From positions 329,257 to 393,256 of the forward strand of contig CAKZLO010000034.1 in assembly GCA_937127125.1 (NCBI GenBank): a stretch of DNA of 64,000 bases, read 5' to 3'. The translations under genes were made by a program, and so were the position numbers. Position 1 is the first letter of the stretch; each line of letters starts with the position of its first letter. Positions 26,640 to 33,169 of the stretch are shown here, in pieces. Under the pieces are notes generated by a model, which saw only the letters and a list, made by a program, of their open reading frames with translations, was not told the origin of the DNA and made no database searches. The DNA is from an uncultured Ardenticatenia bacterium (GTDB lineage: Bacteria > Chloroflexota > Anaerolineae > 4572-78 > NAK82).

Positions 26640-27774
26640 TCTGATTCGCTATGTTCGTCGCCGCTTGGGGTGGAAACTGTTTGTTTCTCACTTCATTGTT
26701 GTTCTTGTTGGCATGGTTGTACTCGTTTCGGCTATGGAATACTCTATGCCTAACGCCTTTGAACACCATATGGCGGCAATGGCTGCAGCAATGCAAGCGG
26801 ACTCACCAGCTTTGGCAAAAGACCTTTTTACCAACTTTCATCGGGCCGTGAACGAATCGCTGGCATTTTCGCTCCCGGCTGCTTTCTTGGTTGCCATCGT
26901 GGTGAGCACACTGGTCAGTCGCCAAATTGTGAAGCCAGTGCGTTGTATCATGATCACCAGTCGGCGTATTGCTGAAGGCCACTACAGTGACCGGGTAGGA
27001 TTACCCCAGTTGCATAACCAGGACAATCTGGATGAACTGGGCCATTTGGCGATCAGCTTTAACCAGATGGCCGCCCGACTTGAGCAGATCGAGACCACCC
27101 GACGGCAGCTGATCGGTGATGTGGCTCATGAGCTGCGTACGCCTTTGACCACGATCAAAGGCTACCTAGAGGGACTGATGGACAATGTGGTGCCAGCTGA
27201 CGCCTCTACATTTGAGCGTATGTACCACGAAGCTGAGCGCCTACAACGACTGGTCCACGACCTACAGGAGCTCAGCCGTGTTGAGGGCGGTGCCATTGAA
27301 ATGCGTCCTCAGCCCATTACGGTGGCGCAGCTGGTTAACACAGCAGTTGCCCGCCTGAATTACCAATTCAAGGAAAAAGAGGTGGAATTGGCGACTGAGG
27401 TGTCGGAAAATCTGCCCGCTGTCCGGGCCGACGAAGGACGCATCGGCCAAGTATTGCTCAACCTGCTTGGCAATGCGTTGCAGTATACACCTTCCGGTGG
27501 CCGGGTATTGATTTCAGCCCGCCAGTGCGGGGCCGAAATACAAATCAAAGTATCTGATTCCGGTATTGGTATCAGTGCGGAGCACCTGCCGCTCATTTTC
27601 ACGCACTTTTACCGTGTTGACCGTTCCCGATCGCGCACTGGTGGCGGAACCGGCGTTGGTCTCACTATCGCTCGCCACTTAGTGGAGGCGCATGGGGGCC
27701 GCATCTGGGCAGAGAGCGCCGGACCGGGCATGGGAAGCACCTTCACCTTCACTCTGCCCGTTGCCTCGCTCTAG
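26626..27774 (+). CDS. Two-component sensor histidine kinase
   Basis: 382 residues. First membrane helix about 17-38, a short extracytoplasmic loop rich in Met and His (MPNAFEHHMAAMAAAMQ), second helix about 80-105, HAMP, HisKA with H168 in DVAHELRTPLTTIKG, HATPase with LLNLLGNALQYTP and GTGVGLTIARHL. Typical EnvZ-like layout. The Met/His-rich loop is compatible with sensing copper, silver or another soft metal, but this is only an inference. Translationally coupled to the regulator by overlap. Confidence 0.93.
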   Translation: MKMSNLIRYVRRRLGWKLFVSHFIVVLVGMVVLVSAMEYSMPNAFEHHMAAMAAAMQADSPALAKDLFTNFHRAVNESLAFSLPAAFLVAIVVSTLVSRQIVKPVRCIMITSRRIAEGHYSDRVGLPQLHNQDNLDELGHLAISFNQMAARLEQIETTRRQLIGDVAHELRTPLTTIKGYLEGLMDNVVPADASTFERMYHEAERLQRLVHDLQELSRVEGGAIEMRPQPITVAQLVNTAVARLNYQFKEKEVELATEVSENLPAVRADEGRIGQVLLNLLGNALQYTPSGGRVLISARQCGAEIQIKVSDSGIGISAEHLPLIFTHFYRVDRSRSRTGGGTGVGLTIARHLVEAHGGRIWAESAGPGMGSTFTFTLPVASL

Positions 27775-27849
27775 CTTGTTCGAGACAGCCACACTGCCTG
27801 AGGAGCTGATACTCACAAGACCTCAATCCCCCTCGGACTTTTACCGAAT

Positions 27850-27893
27850 CTTTAAATTCTCTTCAAGATACCTTCAACCCTAGCCCTTATAAT
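27850..27893 (+). promoter_or_regulatory. PhoB-type direct-repeat operator and -10 box before the SHOCT/selenoprotein genes
   Basis: CTTTAA (27850-27855), CTTCAA (27861-27866) and CTTCAA (27872-27877) recur at exactly 11-base steps, the spacing used by OmpR/PhoB-family regulators; a weaker fourth unit (TTTTA near 27839) precedes them. A perfect TATAAT stands at 27888-27893 and there is no -35 hexamer because the repeats occupy that place, as at class II activated promoters. The adjacent response regulator is the natural candidate to bind. Confidence 0.65.
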
Positions 27894-27961
27894 GTCTGTT
27901 GGATCTCGAAGCTGAGACAATTAGTTAATCGAGATCACCGGAAGGGGGTAGGCAGTACATC

Positions 27962-28249
27962 ATGATGGGTTTTTGGGGTGGCTTGTGCAATGGACTTGCG
28001 GCCTACAATCCGGTTGGGGTGATCATTGGCTGGCTTATTCCTGTCGGCTTGATAACCTGCCTGGTGCTGTTAGTAATCTGGTTGGTGCGCCGGGCGAGTG
28101 GCCCCGTAGCAACAGACACGACCGAAAAGAGCACAGCCGGGAAATCTCTCTTTACCAACAGGTCGGCCAAGGAAGTGCTCCAGCTGCGTTACGCCAGGGG
28201 TGAGATCACGCGTGAGCAGTACTTGCAGATGCGCGATGATCTGGCCTGA
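27962..28249 (+). CDS. Small SHOCT-domain membrane protein
   Basis: 95 residues. One membrane helix (about 18-42, GVIIGWLIPVGLITCLVLLV) and a C-terminal SHOCT domain, VLQLRYARGEITREQYLQM. SHOCT is a short helical motif at the ends of many small bacterial proteins, thought to mediate oligomer formation or binding. First gene after the operator. Its neighbour has the same plan, so the two may form a hetero-oligomer. Two adjacent Met codons (27962, 27965) could serve as start. Confidence 0.85.
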   Translation: MMGFWGGLCNGLAAYNPVGVIIGWLIPVGLITCLVLLVIWLVRRASGPVATDTTEKSTAGKSLFTNRSAKEVLQLRYARGEITREQYLQMRDDLA

Positions 28250-28263
28250 AAAGGAGGTCATCT

Positions 28264-28491
28264 ATGATGGGTTTCGGCGCAATTGGGTTGATACTTATGA
28301 TCCTGACGTGGGGGACGTTAATTGTGTTGGCACTCTGGATTATTGGCAGACTTTTTCCCCAAGCTGGTAGCTTCACTGCGCCCACCAATAGTCGCTTGAC
28401 AGCATTGCAGATCGTCGCGATGCGTTATGCAAGGGGCGAAATTACTCGCGAACAGTACGAGTTGATGAGTGAGGATCTAGGACGGGAATGA
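28264..28491 (+). CDS. Second small SHOCT-domain membrane protein
   Basis: 75 residues. One membrane helix (about 5-30, AIGLILMILTWGTLIVLALW) and SHOCT motif VAMRYARGEITREQYELM, clearly paralogous to the preceding gene. Strong AAGGAGG 7 bases upstream. The gap to the previous stop is 14 bases, so both are on one transcript. Confidence 0.85.
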   Translation: MMGFGAIGLILMILTWGTLIVLALWIIGRLFPQAGSFTAPTNSRLTALQIVAMRYARGEITREQYELMSEDLGRE

Positions 28492-28661
28492 TCGTGTGCC
28501 CGCGAATCTTTCCTAAACCCATCTTTCACAAACACTTTGTGGCAGTGTTTATGAGCTGCTGTAGACACAGACAATCCTGCATGAGCGATTTGCCTGGGAG
28601 ACCTGAGACATATAGGGCCCAGTAACACGAATCCTAATAACTGAGACGGGAGGAAATTGCA

Positions 28662-29816
28662 ATGTCTAGAAGGATCATCTTTGGTGGTGCACTGCTATTG
28701 GGCCTGGTCGCCATAGCAGCGTTGCTTGCAGGCGTGACCGTATTACCGGTCCGGGCCCAAATGCCCTGGGGCAGTGGCTGGATGGGCCAAGCCCATATGG
28801 GCAGCTGGGTACCATGGAGTGGTTGGAGAGCAGGAGACGGCTACCCCCGAGCTTACACAGACACCACCCCGTATGGCTTTGGTCCATTGGGTATGATGGG
28901 TGGCTGGGCGGGATGTCCTATGATGTCAGGTGGCTGGGCAGGGGTCGACCCTGAAGCCACGCCGCTCACACTGACACAGGCGCGTGAGAACGTCGAGGAA
29001 TTCCTGAAAGCGACAGGTAACAACGACCTCGAGCTGGCCGAAGTGATGGAATTCACGGGTAACTTCTACGCCGAAGTGCGCGAGAAGAGCACTGGCATTG
29101 GTGCGTTTGAGCTACTGGTGGATCGCTATACTGGTCAGGTTTACCCCGAGCCGGGCCCCAATATGATGTGGAATCTCAAATATGGGCACATGGGCGGCTG
29201 GGGCATGATGCGTTGGCGCGGAAGTACCGAGGTGACTATGCCGGTATCACCTGACCAAGCAGTCGAACAGGCACAGAAATACTTGGATCAGTTCAACGCT
29301 GGTCTGAAGGCCAACGACGCCGAGCCTTTCTATGGCTACTATACACTCCATGTCGAGAGAGGCGGCAAGGTAACTGGCATGCTCAGCGTCAACGGCTACA
29401 CTGGCGCTGTATGGTATCACCATTGGCACGGTGACTTCATTGCAATGGAGGAGTTGGAAGAGGAACCTTCTTCTGGTATCAGTGAACCGCGTCTGGTAGT
29501 CGATCGCGATCTGGTGGACTTGGGAACCTTGCCTTTTAACGAACGGGTCACAGCAGAGTTCCGGGTGCAGAACGTGGGTGGCAGTGACTTGATCATCCTG
29601 GACAAACCGATCATTGAGCTGGTTGAGGGCTGCTGACCGCCCAAAGAAGCGACCGTCAGTTCGACGGTGATAGCCCCTGGTCAGAGTGCGGTGGTCTCTT
29701 TACACTTTACTATGCCGCCAGGTATGGGTGGACCCCATCGGTTTGACATCCGTCTGCGCACCAACGACCCACGCCAACCCGAGAAAGTGCTGATCGTCAA
29801 GTCAGACTGGCGCTGA
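28662..29816 (+). CDS. Candidate selenoprotein: Met/His-rich PepSY-like protein with DUF1573-like Cys-Sec domain
   Basis: 384 residues when the in-frame UGA at 29634-29636 is read as selenocysteine (residue 325). Signal peptide or anchor at 1-33; Met/Gly/Trp/His-rich segment at about 34-95; two PepSY-like repeats, about 100-165 and 190-255; C-terminal immunoglobulin-like domain of DUF1573 type from about 275. Reading stops at EGC in a normal frame, yet the next 59 codons continue the domain without interruption: PPKEATVSST, PGMGGPHRFDIRLRTNDP, ending VLIVKSDWR and TGA 29814. The family motif known to me is Gly-Cys-Cys-Pro-Pro; here the second Cys is UGA. A hairpin sits 21 bases downstream. 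The Met/His-rich parts suggest binding of copper or another metal outside the membrane, perhaps with the Cys-Sec pair. Annotated naively it would end at 29636 (324 residues). Confidence 0.82.
29634..29668 (+). promoter_or_regulatory. UGA (Sec) codon and SECIS-like hairpin in the PepSY/DUF1573 gene
   Basis: UGA 29634-29636 is followed by a perfect 6-bp stem ACCGTC (29652-29657)/GACGGT (29663-29668) with a 5-base loop AGTTC that has G at its second position. The loop begins 21 bases after the UGA, within the range accepted for bacterial SECIS elements recognised by SelB. Lower pairing GC/GC (29649-29650 with 29672-29673) is weak. Confidence 0.72.
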
Positions 29817-29822
29817 GGCCGG

Positions 29823-30425
29823 TCACCTTCTTGAAGAACAATCTGCGGCCAGAGGAAGGATAGCTTGGGGCGTGTAAACAGCTCCACTCGGCCGCAGATC
29901 GCTTTTCATAAGGACAATGTGCTCAACGGGCACAGATTCAATGAGCCCAATGTCCTGTTTGGTTATCTGTTCTCCTGCCATACGAAGGTCGGCTGGTGTG
30001 GCATGGCGCGATGCACGGCCAATTGTGAGATGTGGGGTAAAAGAACGTTCTTCTGGTGGAAAGCCTAGAGGGGATAAGGCCTCTCCCACTTTGCGATGCA
30101 ATGTGACCAGCGTTCCCTGCGGTTCATAGACTCCGACCCACACGATGCGCGGCCGACGAGAGTCAGGGAACATCCCCAAGCCCACCAGATCGAAGGAAAA
30201 TCTAGGAATGTCAGCGCATATGTTGCGCAGCGCCTCGATGATAGCGGCAATCTTCTGGTGAGGCACGTCCCCAAGGAATTGCAGGGTGACGTGAAGCGAC
30301 TCTGGGGCGATCCAACGGATGCTTTGCTGTGGTAATTTCGCAGCCAGATCGCCCTGCAGCGCAGTCAACGCCTGGCGAGCAGGTTCGCTCAGCTCGATTG
30401 CCACAAAGCTGCGAACGTTTGGCAT
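29823..30425 (-). CDS. thpR: RNA 2',3'-cyclic phosphodiesterase (2'-5' RNA ligase family)
   Basis: 200 residues. 2H phosphoesterase fold with both His motifs: HVTLQFLG near residue 45 and HLTIGRA near 132. The family hydrolyses 2',3'-cyclic phosphates in RNA; ligase activity is seen in vitro. ATG 30425 gives the standard N-terminus MPNVRSFVAIEL. An upstream GTG at 30452 is preceded by GGAG, but both lie inside a perfect 14-bp inverted repeat that would hide them. Convergent with the selenoprotein gene, only 6 bases apart. Confidence 0.9.
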   Translation of the reverse strand: MPNVRSFVAIELSEPARQALTALQGDLAAKLPQQSIRWIAPESLHVTLQFLGDVPHQKIAAIIEALRNICADIPRFSFDLVGLGMFPDSRRPRIVWVGVYEPQGTLVTLHRKVGEALSPLGFPPEERSFTPHLTIGRASRHATPADLRMAGEQITKQDIGLIESVPVEHIVLMKSDLRPSGAVYTPQAILPLAADCSSRR

Positions 30426-30447
30426 GGACCAAAACACTTTCTTAAAG

Positions 30448-30480
30448 CTCACTCCCTCTCCGAACAGGAGAGGGAGTGAG
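30448..30480 (-). terminator. Perfect 14-bp hairpin behind hppA
   Basis: CTCACTCCCTCTCC (30448-30461) and its exact reverse complement (30467-30480) enclose a 5-base loop. It starts 17 bases beyond the hppA stop, fitting transcription termination or protection of the 3' end of the hppA message; the T-run after it is poor (CTTT). It also covers the alternative GTG start of thpR. Confidence 0.55.
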
Positions 30481-30497
30481 AGGAGGAGGGGAGTCCG

Positions 30498-32804
30498 TTA
30501 TTCGCGCGTTGCCGATGCTACCGGCGCATATTCACGCGCTGCCGCAGTCACTGGCACATGCCGCTTGCTTTGAGAAATAGCCCATACGATCACTGCTACC
30601 AGTACGAGCACAACAAGCCAACCAACGACGCCAAGTTCCTTATATTGCACCACAATTGGAGCAAAGATCACGGAGACTAGATTGACCACTTTGATCATAG
30701 GATTGAGGGCTGGCCCAGCTGTGTCCTTAAGAGGATCACCAACGGTGTCGCCCACCACTGATGCCTTATGACGCTCTGAATGCTTGCCCAAATTGTTAGC
30801 CGGATCCCGTGGCTCATCCTCGATTGTTTTCTTGGCGTTGTCCCACGCACCACCTGCATTGGCCATGAAAACGGCTAGCAGCTGGCCGGAGAGGATGATG
30901 CCCGCCAGAAAGCCACCCAGTGCCTCGACCTGAAGCACAAGACCAACGAGAATCGGAGATACCACAGCGATCACCGCCAGTGGCACCAGCTCCTTCTGAG
31001 CCGCTTCGGTCGAGATGGACACGGCGCGTGCATAGTCAGGCTTAACCTTTCCCTCCATAACTCCAGGAATGCGGAACTGACGGCGCACTTCTGTGACCAT
31101 CTGACCGGCAGCACGGCTAACCGCGCGAATGGCAAACGAAGAGAACAGCCACGGGATGGCACCGCCGATCAGCATCCCGATAAAGACTAGCGGCTTGGCG
31201 ACGCTGATCCCTTCAGCTAGAGCTTTTGGATCGACCACACTGACGTCGGTGATGAACGAACCAAAGAGGGAAACTGCTGCGATGACCGCCGAACCAATAG
31301 CGATACCCTTGGTAATCGCCTTGGTTGTATTGCCCACCACATCCAGGTCAGCCATGATCTGGCGCGCTTTTTGATCCAGTCCGGCCATCTCGCCGATGCC
31401 GTTGGCGTTGTCCGAAATGGGGCCAAAGGAGTCCATCGCAACATTGTTTCCGGTCAACGTCAACATACCGATACCGGAAAGGGCCACGCTGTACAAGATG
31501 AACGAAAACAACGCTGATCCTGAATAACCGGGCACGTTACCGTAGATCAACACAGCCAACCCAATGGTCGCTGCGATGACGAGGATCGCCCACACGCTGG
31601 ACTCGTAGCCGACAGAGAGCCCGGTCAGGATGGTGGTTGCTGGACCGCCATCAGTGCTTTCGCGAATCTCGCGCACTGGGGATCCCTCAGAACCGGTGAA
31701 GTAGTCTGTTACTCGATCGATAAGGATTGCCAACATCACACCGACTACTGTGGAGAGGAAGGGACGCCACCATCCGCCCGGCACGTCCTGCATATAGGTA
31801 AATGCTACGATGCCAAATAGCACAATGGAGATAGCTGCTGAAGTGAGAAAGCCGCGGAAGATGGCATGCATTGCGTCAGTCGGACCGCCTTCTGTGCCAC
31901 CTTTTACGAGGTACGTGCCAAAGATGGAGGACAGCACACCAATACCACGAACCAGCAAGGGGAACACGATCCAGTTGAGGTGCCCGGTGATGCGCACGAG
32001 TGCCAGGCCCAGAATCAGGGCGGAGACGATTGTGACCTCGTAGCTCTCGAAGATGTCTGCCGCCATACCAGCGCAGTCACCTACGTTGTCGCCAACTAGG
32101 TCGGCTATCACGGCTGCGTTACGAGGGTCGTCCTCCTCGAGGCCAGCTTCCACCTTGCCCACCAGATCGGCACCAACATCGGCCGCCTTAGTGTATATGC
32201 CACCGCCGACGCGCATAAAGAGTGCCACTAGGGTTCCACCGAATCCGAAGCCCAGCAGAGCGTCGGGTGCGGCTTTGCCAAAGATCAGGAAGATGACTGT
32301 ACCGCCAAACAGCCCCAGTCCATCGGTAAGCATACCGGTGATTGTCCCGGCCCGATAGGCAATGCGCAATGCATCACCGAAACTGTAACGTGCAGCACTC
32401 GCGACACGCACGTTGCCTTCCACCGCCATCCGCATGCCAATTTGCCCCACGGCAAGTGAAAAGCCAGCGCCCATCAGGAAGGCAATCGCACGACCAAGAG
32501 CGATAATGATCCGGGCATTTTCGCCGAACTCCTCGGTCGCTTCTGGTGTTGGATTTACAATCCACACGCTGAAGAACAACAGGACGGTGAGCACACCGAT
32601 GAAGGGCAAAATCGTGCGGAGCTGACGCACCAGGTAGGCATCTGCACCTTCTTTGATAGCGCTCCAAACCCTTTGCATCTCAGCTGTGCCCTTGTCCGCC
32701 TGGAGGGTTTGAAGCCGCAAGAAATAGGCGTAGACGAGGCCTAGGATTGCCACGCCTACAACACCGAATAATGCATATGTCTCAAATGGGGTCATGCCAT
32801 GCAT
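30498..32804 (-). CDS. hppA: Membrane proton-pumping pyrophosphatase, K+-independent type
   Basis: 768 residues with about 16 membrane helices. It couples pyrophosphate hydrolysis to proton transport and thus recovers energy from biosynthetic pyrophosphate. Catalytic loops are complete: DVGADLVGKVEAGLEEDDPR, VIADLVGDNVGDCAGMAAD and, near the C-terminus, DTVGDPLKDTAGPALNPM. The K+ determinant region reads GNTTKAITKGIAIG: Lys and Thr at the two diagnostic sites mark the K+-independent proton-pumping subfamily. An AAAGGAGG lies 12 bases before ATG. The promoter and an attenuator-like leader are described separately. Confidence 0.95.
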   Translation of the reverse strand: MHGMTPFETYALFGVVGVAILGLVYAYFLRLQTLQADKGTAEMQRVWSAIKEGADAYLVRQLRTILPFIGVLTVLLFFSVWIVNPTPEATEEFGENARIIIALGRAIAFLMGAGFSLAVGQIGMRMAVEGNVRVASAARYSFGDALRIAYRAGTITGMLTDGLGLFGGTVIFLIFGKAAPDALLGFGFGGTLVALFMRVGGGIYTKAADVGADLVGKVEAGLEEDDPRNAAVIADLVGDNVGDCAGMAADIFESYEVTIVSALILGLALVRITGHLNWIVFPLLVRGIGVLSSIFGTYLVKGGTEGGPTDAMHAIFRGFLTSAAISIVLFGIVAFTYMQDVPGGWWRPFLSTVVGVMLAILIDRVTDYFTGSEGSPVREIRESTDGGPATTILTGLSVGYESSVWAILVIAATIGLAVLIYGNVPGYSGSALFSFILYSVALSGIGMLTLTGNNVAMDSFGPISDNANGIGEMAGLDQKARQIMADLDVVGNTTKAITKGIAIGSAVIAAVSLFGSFITDVSVVDPKALAEGISVAKPLVFIGMLIGGAIPWLFSSFAIRAVSRAAGQMVTEVRRQFRIPGVMEGKVKPDYARAVSISTEAAQKELVPLAVIAVVSPILVGLVLQVEALGGFLAGIILSGQLLAVFMANAGGAWDNAKKTIEDEPRDPANNLGKHSERHKASVVGDTVGDPLKDTAGPALNPMIKVVNLVSVIFAPIVVQYKELGVVGWLVVLVLVAVIVWAISQSKRHVPVTAAAREYAPVASATRE

Positions 32805-32860
32805 TGAGATTTATAGCCTCCTTTTATGACTAGGTTAATCGTTTTCATTCAGCGATGCAC

Positions 32861-32898
32861 AAAAAAGCTCCTGTCTCTAAGTGACAAGAACAGGAGCC
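32861..32898 (-). terminator. Intrinsic terminator inside the hppA leader (attenuator)
   Basis: Read on the minus strand, GCTCCTGT and ACAGGAGC (plus positions 32890-32897 and 32867-32874) form an 8-bp stem followed directly by six U residues (plus A-run 32861-32866). It lies after the hppA promoter and before the gene, so it can only act as an attenuator. A competing stem AAGTGAC/GTCACTT (32899-32905 with 32879-32885) would trap one arm of the terminator in its loop. Confidence 0.7.
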
Positions 32899-32958
32899 GT
32901 CACTTCATTCCATTGAAGGTGCTGCGCTCCCTATGTTGAGTAGGGACACCAACATACC
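32899..32958 (-). ncRNA. Structured hppA leader, possible riboregulator
   Basis: On the minus strand two mutually exclusive helices are visible: ATGTTG/CAACAT (plus 32950-32955 with 32933-32938) and TCCCTA/TAGGGA (plus 32941-32946 with 32928-32933), plus an outer GGTG/CACC. This lies between promoter and terminator, the place of an aptamer. I do not recognise a known class: no fluoride, guanidine, manganese or T-box core is seen. Confidence 0.4.
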
Positions 32959-32987
32959 AATATATCACGCTCAGCGGTAAATGTCAA
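32959..32987 (-). promoter_or_regulatory. Promoter of hppA
   Basis: On the minus strand TTGACA (plus 32982-32987), 17-base spacer, TATATT (plus 32959-32964). Predicted leader length before the gene is about 145 bases. Confidence 0.75.
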
Positions 32988-33166
32988 AAAAACAATGACC
33001 AGAATTCAACCGCAGTGCTTACAATTTTGACAGGGTACCACCCACCCATAGGCTCCTAAATCCAGTCCAGCTGACCTCATAAGGGTCTATGGAACCCGAT
33101 TGTTGGCGGGGCAGGTATATCCATGTTAAACTGAGCTGGTGTCATGCTGGACGTTAGCGGGAGCTA
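32988..33166. other. Divergent intergenic remainder between hppA and the glycosyltransferase
   Basis: Nothing conserved is recognised. For the rightward gene a weak promoter TTGGCG/TAAACT (about 33102-33131, spacer 18) is possible. A TTGACA at about 33028 has no matching -10. Confidence 0.3.
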
Positions 33167-33169
33167 TTG

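Noticed and set aside
28662-29636. PepSY protein ending at UGA 29634 as a normal stop
   Set aside because: The domain is cut in the middle and the next 59 in-frame codons complete it to a conserved-looking end; the hairpin is at SECIS distance. A true stop remains possible but less likely.
32933-32955. H-type pseudoknot in the hppA leader
   Set aside because: The two helices overlap and leave no loop to cross the 6-bp stem, so they are more likely alternatives than simultaneous.
32899-32958. Fluoride riboswitch before hppA
   Set aside because: The conserved GGNGAUGG-type start and the linked pairing are not seen.
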